Positions 41,551-49,610 of a stretch of 64,000 nucleotides of DNA are shown here, one piece after another (positions within the stretch are counted from its first letter, which is position 1; each line of letters opens with the position of its first letter). Below the pieces are notes generated by a model, which worked only from the letters and a program-made list of their open reading frames with translations, was not told the origin of the DNA and searched no databases. Origin of the DNA: Micromonospora coerulea (GTDB lineage: Bacteria; Actinomycetota; Actinomycetes; Mycobacteriales; Micromonosporaceae). The stretch lies in assembly GCF_016598485.1 (NCBI RefSeq), contig NZ_JAEMUW010000010.1, positions 62,001 to 126,000 on the forward strand. Reading direction: 5' to 3'. Made by a program: the position numbers and the translations under genes.

Positions 41551-42132
41551 TTGACCTCTTTGGACATACCGGATCCCGACCTCGTGCGCCGGGCCGTGGC
41601 GGGTGATCCCGTGGCAGTGGCCCGCGTGCTGACGGAGATCAGGCCGATCGTCGTGCGGTACAGCCTCGCCCGGTTGGGCCACGTCGGCGTCGGGGGTGCG
41701 ACCGCGGAGGACGTCGCCCAGGAGGTCTGTCTCGCGGTGCTCCGCGCCCTGCCGCGCTTCACCGACCAGGGTCGGCCCTTCCTCGCCTTCGTCTACGGCA
41801 TCGCCGCCCGCAAGGTCGCCGACGCCTGCCGTACCGCGGGCCGGGACCGGACGGAGAGCGTGGCCGACGTGCCCGACACCGCCGATCCCACGCCAGGACC
41901 GGAGCCCCGGGCCCTCACCGCCGACCTGGGCGTCCGCCTCAGCGAGCTGCTGGCCCAACTGCCGGCACACCACCGGGAGATCCTGGTGCTCCGGCTGGCG
42001 GTCGGCATGACCGCGGACGAGGTCGGTACCGTGCTCGGTATGAGCGGTGGTGCCGTACGGCTCGCGCAACACCGCGCGCTCACCCGACTGCGCGCCCTCG
42101 CCGGTGACACCCTGAGCGCGGTGATCACGTGA
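41551..42132 (+). CDS. sigD: ECF-type sigma factor, SigD/ShbA-like
   Basis: 193 residues from TTG 41551, which has GGAAGGG five bases ahead; the frame is open further upstream but that part is unlike the family. Region 2 has PDPDLVRRAVAGDPVAVARV and ATAEDVAQEVCLAVLRALPR, and region 4 has LPAHHREILVLRLAVGMTAD and SGGAVRLAQHRALTRLRAL. The sequence resembles mycobacterial SigD and Streptomyces ShbA, a sigma factor that drives the principal sigma gene. The next gene carries the RsdA-type binding motif, overlapping by 4 bases, which supports the pairing. Confidence 0.85.
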   Translation: MTSLDIPDPDLVRRAVAGDPVAVARVLTEIRPIVVRYSLARLGHVGVGGATAEDVAQEVCLAVLRALPRFTDQGRPFLAFVYGIAARKVADACRTAGRDRTESVADVPDTADPTPGPEPRALTADLGVRLSELLAQLPAHHREILVLRLAVGMTADEVGTVLGMSGGAVRLAQHRALTRLRALAGDTLSAVIT

Positions 42133-43433
42133 CCCCCGAGGCTCCTCCGCCGGCCGACGACCCGGTACGCCGGGACGACGAGTTGCTCGACGCCATCCGC
42201 CGCGGCGCGCCGCCGCCGGCCGACGATCCCGTGGCCGCCCTGCTGGCCGGCTGGCACAACGAGGTGGAGACACACGCCGCACGGCTGGACGCCGCCGGGT
42301 CACCCGCCCGCACCGGGCCGGACGGACAGTGGACGGTCCGGCATGCCGTCCCCGCGGTCACGGGTCCGACGGCGGCGCGACCGCGCCACGACGCGGCGGG
42401 GGCGAAGGCGCGCCACGAGCCCAACCCGGACGGACCCGACGCCGGGACGACCGGCGGCGGACCCGATCCGGCGGACGGCGCCTCTCCCGGGCCGGCGACG
42501 GCCCGTCCCGGGCGGCCGGCGCGACGGGAACGGTCGCGCGCCGATCGCCCGCCCCGACGGCACCCGCGGGTCCTTGCCGGGGCCGCCGTCGCCCTGCTGA
42601 CGGTGACCGGTGGCATCTGGCTCGGCTCGGCCCGGGCGGAACCGGACGGCCTCCTCTGGCCGGTGACGGAGGTGGTCTGGACCGAGCGCGCCGAGTTGCT
42701 GCGCACCGAACGGGAGATCGGCCGGATGCTGGAGCAGGCCCGCCGCGACCTGACCGCCGGCCGGTACGCCGAGGCCCGCACCCACCTGGAGCGCGCGGCG
42801 GCGCTGCTCGCCGGCCTGGACGACGACGCGCAGCTGTCCCGGCTCCGGGTCGACCTGGACGACCTGCGGCGTCGACTGCCCACGGCCGGCGTCCCGACGC
42901 CCGCCCCGGGCGGGCCGCCGTCCGCGTCGATGGTCCCGCCCGGCGCGGAGTCGATTCCGCCGCCGACCGCCCCGGCCGCGGGTGACGACATCGCCGAGAC
43001 ATCACCCGCCACGCTGCCGTCCGTCGTGGCGCCGCCGGCGGAGCGGACGCAGCGGGCCCGGCCGGCGCGACCCGAGCGTCCGCCCCGGCCCGCACCGGCC
43101 AGGTCCGGCGCGACGCCGGGTGCGACGCTGCGTCCGCCCCGGTCCGCGCCGGCCACGCCCGGAGCGACGCCGGGCGCCACGATGCCGGCCGCCGGACGGG
43201 CCGCTCCGGGGCGCGAACTGCGGGCACAGCCCCGGCGACCGTCGCCGACCACGTCGGGCGGTGCCGCTGCCACGGCGGCGATGGACCGGAAGCGATCCCC
43301 GTCGGCGACGATGCCGCCGACCCGGTCCGCGGTGCCGTCGCAGCCCGCGGCCGGGCGGACCGCGGCGCCGTCGGACCGCCCGCCGTCGCGCCCGGTGACC
43401 GGGACGGGCGGCGCTGATAGCTTGCCCCGATGA
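42129..43433 (+). CDS. RsdA-like membrane anti-sigma-D factor
   Basis: 434 residues from GTG 42129. Residues 16-42 (DELLDAIRRGAPPPADDPVA and on) match the SigD-binding segment of mycobacterial RsdA. A transmembrane helix lies at about 147-168 (VLAGAAVALLTVTGGIWLG). Outside, a short helical domain (TEREIGRMLEQARRDLTAGR, YAEARTHLERAAAL) is followed by about 150 Pro/Ala/Thr-rich residues. In Mycobacterium RsdA holds SigD until cleaved and degraded by ClpP; the same partner role is inferred here from position and motif. RsdA-like function beyond the motif is untested. Confidence 0.78.
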   Translation: MTPEAPPPADDPVRRDDELLDAIRRGAPPPADDPVAALLAGWHNEVETHAARLDAAGSPARTGPDGQWTVRHAVPAVTGPTAARPRHDAAGAKARHEPNPDGPDAGTTGGGPDPADGASPGPATARPGRPARRERSRADRPPRRHPRVLAGAAVALLTVTGGIWLGSARAEPDGLLWPVTEVVWTERAELLRTEREIGRMLEQARRDLTAGRYAEARTHLERAAALLAGLDDDAQLSRLRVDLDDLRRRLPTAGVPTPAPGGPPSASMVPPGAESIPPPTAPAAGDDIAETSPATLPSVVAPPAERTQRARPARPERPPRPAPARSGATPGATLRPPRSAPATPGATPGATMPAAGRAAPGRELRAQPRRPSPTTSGGAAATAAMDRKRSPSATMPPTRSAVPSQPAAGRTAAPSDRPPSRPVTGTGGADSLPR

Positions 43434-44242
43434 GTCTGCGGCGCCGACGGCTGGCGGTCCTCCTCCGGCTGGCCATCGTGATCAGTGTGCTGGCCGGAAT
43501 CGTGCTCACCTCGCTCGGCCCGGCCACCATGACCGGGCTGCTGCCGTACTTCACCATCCAGAGCAACCTGGCGGTCGGGCTCTTCGCCGGCTTCGCGGCC
43601 TGGCGGGCCGGGCAGGACCGCCCGGAGCCGCCCTCGGCGCTCAAGGGGGCGCTGACGCTCTACATCACAATCACCGGCGTGGTCTACCACCTGGTCCTGG
43701 CCAACCCGGCCAGCCCGTTCGCGATGGTCCAGCCGGACCGCGCGCCCGGTGAGGCGCTGGGCAACCAGTTCCTGCACACCATCGTGCCGCTGCTCGCGAT
43801 GGCCGATTGGGCCCTGTTCGACCGGCGTGGCCGGCTGCGCCCGCGGTACGCCGCCTGGTGGCTCGCCTTTCCGCTGGCGTACCTGGGGTTCGCCCTGGTG
43901 CGCGGCCTGATCGTGCACCGCTACCCGTACCCGTTCATCGACGCCGGCGAGCTCGGCTACGGCGGGGTCGGGCTCACTTCACTGTTCTTCGCGTTGGCGT
44001 TCTGGCTGCTCGGGCTGCTCTTCGTCGGCGTCGACCGGGGGCTGTCCCGGCGCGGCGCGACGCCCCCGGCGGCCGTCGAGGCGGACCGGACGCCGCCCTC
44101 GTCGGCACCGGAGGCCGTGCCCCTGCACCGGACCGGGCTCGAGGAGTCGGCGGCCGGGGCACCGCTGACCGCGGCGGCCGGGTCCGCACGTCGACCGTCG
44201 GGCGCCGGCCCGGTCAGCGCGCCCGGGGTCGACCGCCGGTGA
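43430..44242 (+). CDS. Pr6Pr-like integral membrane protein
   Basis: 270 residues from ATG 43430, overlapping the anti-sigma stop (ATGA). Six hydrophobic segments are visible: LLRLAIVISVLAGIVLTSLG, NLAVGLFAGFAAW, LYITITGVVYHLVLA, LHTIVPLLAMADW, WWLAFPLAYLGFALVRG and LTSLFFALAFWLLGLLFVG. YFTIQSN and the HTIVPLL/YHLVLA histidines match the Pr6Pr group of unknown function. The last about 60 residues are a disordered cytoplasmic tail. The final 29 bases overlap, tail to tail, with the debranching-enzyme gene on the other strand. Confidence 0.75.
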   Translation: MSLRRRRLAVLLRLAIVISVLAGIVLTSLGPATMTGLLPYFTIQSNLAVGLFAGFAAWRAGQDRPEPPSALKGALTLYITITGVVYHLVLANPASPFAMVQPDRAPGEALGNQFLHTIVPLLAMADWALFDRRGRLRPRYAAWWLAFPLAYLGFALVRGLIVHRYPYPFIDAGELGYGGVGLTSLFFALAFWLLGLLFVGVDRGLSRRGATPPAAVEADRTPPSSAPEAVPLHRTGLEESAAGAPLTAAAGSARRPSGAGPVSAPGVDRR

Positions 44243-46271
44243 CCCGGTCCCGCCCGTAGGCGTCCGACCGCCCCCAACGGCCCGGCACGTCGAGCAGCTC
44301 GATCCGGCCGAAGCCCTCCGGCAGCGCGGGGTTGACCAGCAGGTTGTCCCCGCAGGGGCGCAGCCCGAGGAGGGTGCCGAGCAGCATCAGCACCGCCCCG
44401 GACGACCACGACTGCGGGCGACCGGCAGCCGGCAGCTGGACCGGGTACTTGGTGACCGGGCGGGGATAGCCGGCGATCACCTCGGGCAGCGAACCCTCCA
44501 GCGTCTCCGCCACGGCGAAGATACCGGCCGCGATCCGGGCCGCCTCGGCGTCGTACCCGTAGCGGCGCAGCCCCGTGGCGATCAGCGCGTTGTCCGCCGG
44601 CCAGACCGCGCCGAGGTGCGCGCCGACCGGGTTGTACGGGCGCTGCCCGGCGGCGTACGTCCGCACGCCCCAGCCGCTGAACAGCTCCGGGCCGCACAGG
44701 TGGGCGGCGAGCGCGCCGGCCCGCTCGGGCTCGACGATCCCGCTCCACAGCAGGTGGCCCAGGTGCGAGGTGAGCGCGTCCACCGGCGTGCCGTCCGGCT
44801 CCAGCGCCAGCGCGTAGTACTCCCGCTGCGGCAGCCAGAAGTCGCGGTTGAACCGCTCGCGCAGCCGCGCGGCGTCGGCCTCCAGCCGGTCGGCGTACGC
44901 CGGGTCGTCCCAGAACTCCCGGGCCAGCCGGGCACCGCGGATCTTCGCGTCGTACGCGTAGCCCTGGAGTTCGCAGGTGGCTCTGGGGAACGCCGGCTGC
45001 CGCCCGTGCCGGTCCACGATCGCGTCGGGCGAGTTGCGCCAGCCCTGGTTGACCAGCCCGTTGCGGGTGTTGCGCCGCTGGTAGCGCAGGTAGCCGTCGC
45101 CGCACGCGTCGCCGTACTCGTCGATCCAGTCCAGCGCCATCCGGGCCGGGTGGCGCAGCTGCCGGACCAGCGCGGCGTCCCCGGACCAGCGCTCGTACTC
45201 GTCGAGCAGGATGACGAAGAGCGGGGTGGTGTCGGCCGCGCCGTAGTAGAGCGCGGTGGGCTGCTCGTCGAAGGCGGCCACCTCGCCGTAGCGGAGCTCG
45301 ACCAGGATCTTGCCGGGCTCCTCGTCGTGCTGGTCGTCGAGCTGGCCACCCTGGAGCAGGGCGAGCAGCCGCAGGGTGGCCGGGGACAGCTCCGGGGTGA
45401 ACGGCAGCGTCTCCAAACAGGTGATCATGGCGTCCCGGCCGTACAGCGCCATCGCCCAGGGCAGTCCGCCCACCGGCACCCGCTCGCGGTACGACAGCGG
45501 CGTGTAGCGCAGCGCCGCCAGGTCGGTCAGCGCGCAGTCGTACGCCCGCACCAGCGCTTCCCGTTCGGCGATGAGCCGCGGCGCCCGGTCGCGCCAGCCG
45601 GCCAGGTCCTCGCGCATGCTCCGGTGCACCGCGTGCCGGTGGGAGTCCAGGTCGGCCCGCAGGTCGCGGCCGGCCGCGCCATGGATCAGGGCGCGGACGT
45701 GCAGGTCGGTGCTCCACTCGCCGTCGGCGGCAACCCGGATCCGGAACGTCATCCCGCGCTCGTCCACCTCGCCGTCGGCGGTGCTGGTCACCAGCGTCTC
45801 CCGGGTGAACCGCTCCCGCTGGTAGCGCAGTCGCAGCTCCCGCCGGGCGGCGTCGGCGGCGGCGGTGACGCGGTGCGGCGCGGGGTCGCGGATGTCGGCG
45901 ATGTCGGCGAAGTCGCTGCCGATCTCCAGCCGAAGGGTGAAGTCGGTGGGCTGCGTCGAGTGGTTGAGCACGGTGATCCGCTCGGTGAAGCTGTCATCGA
46001 TGGAGCGGTGCCGGATGACCGACACGTCGGCGTCGATGTAGTGGCTGGCGGTGCCGGGCACCAGCACGAACCGGGTCTCGAAGAAGGTGAGGTCGTCCCG
46101 GGAGAGGGCGTGCATCCGTTGCCCGTCCAGGGTGAGCACCCAGCGGGACAGGAAGCGGGTGTCGAAGGAGAAGAGTCCGATCGGGGCGTACGGGTCCACC
46201 TCGATGTCGCCCTGCGCGTCACCGATGGCGAAGGAATTGCCGGCGATGACGTGCACCAGTTCCTGTCTCAT
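44214..46271 (-). CDS. Glycogen debranching-type amylo-alpha-1,6-glucosidase family protein
   Basis: 685 residues from ATG 46271. The N-terminal beta-domain (about 8-200) starts with AGNSFAIGDAQGDIEVDPYA and GLFSFDTRFLSRW, the pattern of the GDE N-terminal domain. The C-terminal (alpha/alpha)6 barrel has VGGLPWAMALYGRDAMITCL, DEYGDACGDGYLRYQRRN and GVRTYAAGQRPYNPVGAHLG with acidic catalytic candidates. It probably removes alpha-1,6 glucosyl or related sugar residues. It overlaps the SCP2-like gene upstream by 4 bases and the Pr6Pr-like gene downstream by 29. Confidence 0.87.
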   Translation of the reverse strand: MRQELVHVIAGNSFAIGDAQGDIEVDPYAPIGLFSFDTRFLSRWVLTLDGQRMHALSRDDLTFFETRFVLVPGTASHYIDADVSVIRHRSIDDSFTERITVLNHSTQPTDFTLRLEIGSDFADIADIRDPAPHRVTAAADAARRELRLRYQRERFTRETLVTSTADGEVDERGMTFRIRVAADGEWSTDLHVRALIHGAAGRDLRADLDSHRHAVHRSMREDLAGWRDRAPRLIAEREALVRAYDCALTDLAALRYTPLSYRERVPVGGLPWAMALYGRDAMITCLETLPFTPELSPATLRLLALLQGGQLDDQHDEEPGKILVELRYGEVAAFDEQPTALYYGAADTTPLFVILLDEYERWSGDAALVRQLRHPARMALDWIDEYGDACGDGYLRYQRRNTRNGLVNQGWRNSPDAIVDRHGRQPAFPRATCELQGYAYDAKIRGARLAREFWDDPAYADRLEADAARLRERFNRDFWLPQREYYALALEPDGTPVDALTSHLGHLLWSGIVEPERAGALAAHLCGPELFSGWGVRTYAAGQRPYNPVGAHLGAVWPADNALIATGLRRYGYDAEAARIAAGIFAVAETLEGSLPEVIAGYPRPVTKYPVQLPAAGRPQSWSSGAVLMLLGTLLGLRPCGDNLLVNPALPEGFGRIELLDVPGRWGRSDAYGRDRVTGGRPRAR

Positions 46272-46645
46272 GCCAGCCCACCCCGCTCACCGGCCGCCTC
46301 CCGCGGGTGCCGGGCGTCCGGCGGTCCCGGGAAGAGCCGGCGCAGCGTCCCCAGCAGCTGCACGTTCCCCTGCACGGTGAGGTCGTTGCGGAGCAGCGCC
46401 GCCGCCAGGTGCAGCTCGCCGGCGGCCATCCGGTCGAAGACGCCCCGGTCGCCGCGGACGATCAGCTCGGCGTCGTCGGCGGAGGGGGCCACGTCGACGT
46501 GCTGCTGGCCGATGGTCAGGTACCAGTGCTCGGTGTGCCCGCCGTCGCGCAGGTCGAGGCGGAGCGTGCCGGCGATGTTCTCCGGCAGCTCGGGATGCCG
46601 GCCCGCGACCCGCCGGGCCAGGTGTTGCGTCGCCGAGAGGCGCAT
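46268..46645 (-). CDS. SCP2 sterol-binding domain protein
   Basis: 125 residues from ATG 46645. The SCP2 fold marks are LPENIAGTLRLDLRDG, HWYLTIGQQHVDVAP, DAELIVRGDRGVFDRMAAGE and NDLTVQGNVQLLGTLRRLFP. Such small domains bind a hydrophobic ligand in a central tunnel. It is coupled by a 4-base overlap to the debranching-type enzyme, an association whose meaning is unclear. The ligand is unknown. Confidence 0.85.
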   Translation of the reverse strand: MRLSATQHLARRVAGRHPELPENIAGTLRLDLRDGGHTEHWYLTIGQQHVDVAPSADDAELIVRGDRGVFDRMAAGELHLAAALLRNDLTVQGNVQLLGTLRRLFPGPPDARHPREAAGERGGLA

Positions 46646-46693
46646 GGCGGCCCCTCCCCTCCCCGGTCGCCGTCCTCGCAGGGTCCCCGGCAG

Positions 46694-46716
46694 TCGGGTG
46701 AGACCAACTCACCCGA
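46694..46716. promoter_or_regulatory. Perfect inverted repeat in a divergent promoter region
   Basis: TCGGGTGAG and CTCACCCGA (9-base arms, 5-base loop) lie between the SCP2-like and GH88-like genes; a third half-copy, GGGGTGAG, follows at 46719-46726. It may be an operator for a dimeric repressor. Confidence 0.45.
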
Positions 46717-46811
46717 TCGGGGTGAGCCGTCGGCGCGGCCCGGTCGCGCAGCCGGATCTCCGACGCCGACCCGCCCTGGTGAAACCGCGACGACCGGGGT
46801 AGAGCGGAGGA

Positions 46812-47339
46812 ATGCCGATGACCGACCCTGCGACCACCGACCGGGTACTGGCCGCGCTGCTCGCCATGCAGCGCCAGTCCTGGGAGCAGGGGGTGACCGG
46901 GCACGCGCTGCTGGACCTCGGCCTCGACGAGCTCGCCATGCTGGTCGCCGACGCGGCGGTCACCCGGCAGCACCCCGACGGGCGGCTCGGCGACGTCTCC
47001 GGCGACCCGGCCGCCTTCCGGGAGGCGAACACCGCGCAGCTGCTGGCGTACGCGGCGCTGACCGGGGTCGCCGACGGCAGGCTGGCGCCATCCTGGCTGG
47101 ACGTCGGGGCGGACCTGCTCGTCGCCGCCGACCGGCGGGTCGACCGGTACGGCCGGGTGACCGGGGTGAGCGGGGCGCCGGACTTCGAACGGCCCGGCAC
47201 CTCGCCGGAGGGCCAGGCGTTCCACCTGCTGGCCCACGCGGCCCGGGCCCGGGCCCGGGCGGCGATCAGCTCCGCTCGATCAGCCCCCGGACGTAGGCGG
47301 CCTGGCCGACGTGCTGGAGGCCGTCCTCCAGCAAGCTGA
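46812..47339 (+). CDS. GH88-like protein with the catalytic middle missing
   Basis: 175 residues from ATG 46812. The N-terminal part (MQRQSWEQGVTGHALLDLG, VADAAVTRQHPDGRLGDV) and the C-terminal part (GVSGAPDFERPGTSPEGQAF, HLLAHAARA) both look like pieces of unsaturated rhamnogalacturonyl hydrolases (GH88/105), which run to about 350 residues. About 200 residues of the barrel between them are absent. The last 30 residues are arginine-rich and run over the end of the convergent DinB-like gene, so the natural end was probably lost too. It is likely a decayed gene rather than an active hydrolase. A small bespoke protein cannot be excluded. Confidence 0.5.
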   Translation: MPMTDPATTDRVLAALLAMQRQSWEQGVTGHALLDLGLDELAMLVADAAVTRQHPDGRLGDVSGDPAAFREANTAQLLAYAALTGVADGRLAPSWLDVGADLLVAADRRVDRYGRVTGVSGAPDFERPGTSPEGQAFHLLAHAARARARAAISSARSAPGRRRPGRRAGGRPPAS

Positions 47340-47775
47340 CCAGCCGCACGCCGGCGGTCACCGGCGGGTCCCAGTTCTCGTCCACCACCCGGTCCAGATC
47401 GGCCCGGCGCAGCCCGCGCAGGTACGCCGCGGTCCGCTCGGCCACCGCGCGGTGGTACTCGACCAGCGCCCGTCCGTCCTCCGGCCGGACGGCGAGGACC
47501 TGCTCCGGGGTGTGCGCGAAGCCGGTCTCCCCCGGGTCGGCGCGCAGCCCGAACCGGCCCGCCCAGTCACCGGAGAGGTAAACCTGTTCCGCGCCGATCA
47601 GGTCGGCGACGCCGCTGTCCTGGATCCGGGTCAGGTGCCAGATCAGCCAGCCCACGGTGTTGGAGCCCGGTGCCGGCGGCTGCCGCAGCTGCTCCGGGCT
47701 GAGCCCGGCCACGGCCGACTCGACCAGCTCGGGCAGCCGGTCGTGCGTTTCCACCAGCAGATCCTTCGCGTCCAC
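47266..47775 (-). CDS. DinB-family protein (mycothiol-transferase-like)
   Basis: 169 residues from GTG 47775 with AGGAG nine bases upstream. The marks are GSNTVGWLIWHLTRIQDSG, the first metal histidine, then LVEYHRAVAERTAAYLRGL and LLEDGLQHVGQAAYVRGL with the later histidine. This follows the DUF664 pattern of mycothiol-dependent enzymes, which conjugate or isomerise electrophiles. It is the second DinB-like protein of the window and unlike the one at 38566 in detail. Its stop lies 74 bases inside the GH88-like reading frame on the other strand. Confidence 0.85.
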   Translation of the reverse strand: MDAKDLLVETHDRLPELVESAVAGLSPEQLRQPPAPGSNTVGWLIWHLTRIQDSGVADLIGAEQVYLSGDWAGRFGLRADPGETGFAHTPEQVLAVRPEDGRALVEYHRAVAERTAAYLRGLRRADLDRVVDENWDPPVTAGVRLVSLLEDGLQHVGQAAYVRGLIERS

Positions 47776-47846
47776 GGTCCACGCTCCTCCACGTCGGTGC
47801 CCCTGCGCAGTACCGCCCACGGGGCCGGGCAAACCTCACCTCTAGG

Positions 47847-48371
47847 GTGATCGACGTGGTCGCGGCGCTGGAGCTGTATCTCGACACCGACGCCACCCGG
47901 CGGATCCGGGTGCTCTGGGAGGCCCTGGAGTCCGAGGGTGTGCAGAGCATGCGCTCGCTGCTGGAACAACGGCACCGGCCGCACGTCTCGCTCGCCGTCG
48001 CCGCCCGCTTCGACCCCGAGCAGGTCGCCGCGGCCCTGGCGGGGATGCGGGTGGCCGCACCCCTGCGGCTGGAGTTCCAGCACGCCGGCCAGTTCGTCGG
48101 CCGGGTGCTCTGGCTCGGGCCGACGCCCACCGCCGAGCTGCTCGGCCACCATGCCCAGGTGCACCACCGGCTGGCCCGCGCCGGGATCACCCTGGTCGAG
48201 CACTACCAGCCGGGGCGCTGGGTGCCGCACTGCACGCTCTCCATGCGGGTGCCGAACGCGCTGATGGCCGCGGCGGTGCGCCGCTGCCTGGAGGTGCTGC
48301 CGGTGACCGCCATGGTGGTCGGCGCGGCCATCACCGACCATGCCCGGGGGATCTCCCACCCGCTGCCCTGA
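47847..48371 (+). CDS. 2'-5' RNA ligase family protein (2H phosphoesterase)
   Basis: 174 residues from GTG 47847. The two HxT/S-type motifs are HRPHVSLAVAARF and RWVPHCTLSM, spaced as in LigT-like 2H phosphoesterases. These enzymes open or join 2'-5' or cyclic phosphate bonds in RNA or small nucleotides. The substrate is unknown. It is divergent from the DinB-like gene, 71 bases away. Confidence 0.88.
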   Translation: MIDVVAALELYLDTDATRRIRVLWEALESEGVQSMRSLLEQRHRPHVSLAVAARFDPEQVAAALAGMRVAAPLRLEFQHAGQFVGRVLWLGPTPTAELLGHHAQVHHRLARAGITLVEHYQPGRWVPHCTLSMRVPNALMAAAVRRCLEVLPVTAMVVGAAITDHARGISHPLP

Positions 48372-48401
48372 GCGTCAAACGCGCCGCTCGGGCCCGGGGT
48401 G

Positions 48402-48563
48402 TCAGCGCGGCCCCAGGTCGAGGATGAAGGTCGGATACTCCGGCTGCGGGCAGGACTGGCCCCGGTGGCCGAGCCGCTCGTAGAAGGGCGCGGCCCGCTC
48501 GTGGTGGGCCTGCCATTCCAGGTACCGGACCGGGCCGGCGGCCCAGTCCGACACCGCCGCGAA
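48402..48563 (-). pseudogene. GNAT acetyltransferase C-terminal remnant
   Basis: On the minus strand the frame reads VRYLEWQAHHERAAPFYERL and then PQPEYPTFILDLGPR and stops at 48402. That is the C-terminal motif B end of a GNAT N-acetyltransferase (AAPFYERLGH). The upstream 300 bases, where the acetyl-CoA binding motif A should be, hold no matching sequence. The gene has lost at least its first 100 codons. The rest of the gap (48564-48779) shows nothing except the GAGG ribosome site of the next gene. Confidence 0.6.
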
Positions 48564-48779
48564 CCGGTTGGACGCGCACGGCCCCGGCTGGGAGGGGATC
48601 CGGGACGCGGTAGCCGGCGACGGTGGCTGGCCGGCCGGGCTCCGCGAGTACGCCCGGGTGGTCTGACCGTCCGGGGGGCTCCGGTCCGGGCGGCAGGGCG
48701 GGAGCCGGCGCCGGGCGGCGGACCGCCCGGGTGGCCGTCCCGCCACAACGGCATAAACTGGCGTCATGAGGCATCCCGC

Positions 48780-49610
48780 GTGACCAGCCACGCCGCGCCA
48801 CCTCCGGCGTACGGTCACCTCTGCTGGGTCTACGACGACCCGGCGGCGCTCGACTCCCGCGCGGTGGCCTTCCTCGGCGCGGGCCTCGCCGCCGGCGAGC
48901 GGGTCTGGCTGGCCGCGGCCGGCACCCACGCCGCGCTGGCCCGGCGCCTGGACGGGCTGCCGGGCCTCGGCAACGCGCTGCGCCGCGGTGCCGCCCGGAT
49001 CGTCTCCGTCGACGACGCCTACCGGATCGACGAGATCGTCGACCCGGAGATCCAGGTGCGGGCGTACGCGGCGGCCACCGAGGACGCCCTCGCCGCCGGC
49101 TACACCGGGTTCCGGGTGGTGGCCGAGGCGACCTCGCTGGTCCGCACCCCCGCCCAGCGGGACGCCTTCGCCCGGTACGAGCACCTCATCGACCGCTACA
49201 TGCGCACCCGGCCGATGTCTGCCATCTGCGCCTACGACCGGCGGGAGCTGGCCGGTCCAGCGATCGCCGAGCTGGCCTGCATGCACGCCGACTCCAACGC
49301 CGATGTGCTGTTCCACCTGCACGCGGCCGCCCCGGGCGACGGCGCGTTCGCGCTGGCCGGCGAGCTGGACCCGTCCGTCCACCGGCTCTTCGCCGCCGCG
49401 CTGGACCGCGTCGACCCCCGGCCGGTGGACGGCCGGCTGCTGATCGACGGCAACCGGCTGCGGTTCATCGACCACGGCAGCCTGATCGAGCTGGACGAGC
49501 ACGCCCGCCGTCGCGGCGCGACCGCCGTGCTGCGCACCTCCCGGTCCGCCGCGGCCCGCCTGGCCGAGCTGCTGGACCTGCCCGACGTGCGGGTGGAGGT
49601 GACGCGATGA
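48780..49610 (+). CDS. MEDS-domain protein with C-terminal STAS domain (anti-sigma antagonist-like)
   Basis: 276 residues from GTG 48780. Residues about 8-170 are a MEDS (DcmR-like sensory) domain: HLCWVYDD, FLGAGLAAGERVWLAAAGT, GFRVVAEATSLVRT, FARYEHLIDRYMRTRPMSAI. Residues about 180-275 are STAS-like: FALAGELDPSVHRLFAAAL, GRLLIDGNRLRFIDHGSLIE. STAS proteins bind anti-sigma kinases and release sigma factors. It overlaps by 4 bases with a MEDS-ATPase gene, so the two probably form a partner-switch pair in which MEDS senses a signal. The serine normally phosphorylated in STAS is not clear. Confidence 0.82.
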   Translation: MTSHAAPPPAYGHLCWVYDDPAALDSRAVAFLGAGLAAGERVWLAAAGTHAALARRLDGLPGLGNALRRGAARIVSVDDAYRIDEIVDPEIQVRAYAAATEDALAAGYTGFRVVAEATSLVRTPAQRDAFARYEHLIDRYMRTRPMSAICAYDRRELAGPAIAELACMHADSNADVLFHLHAAAPGDGAFALAGELDPSVHRLFAAALDRVDPRPVDGRLLIDGNRLRFIDHGSLIELDEHARRRGATAVLRTSRSAAARLAELLDLPDVRVEVTR

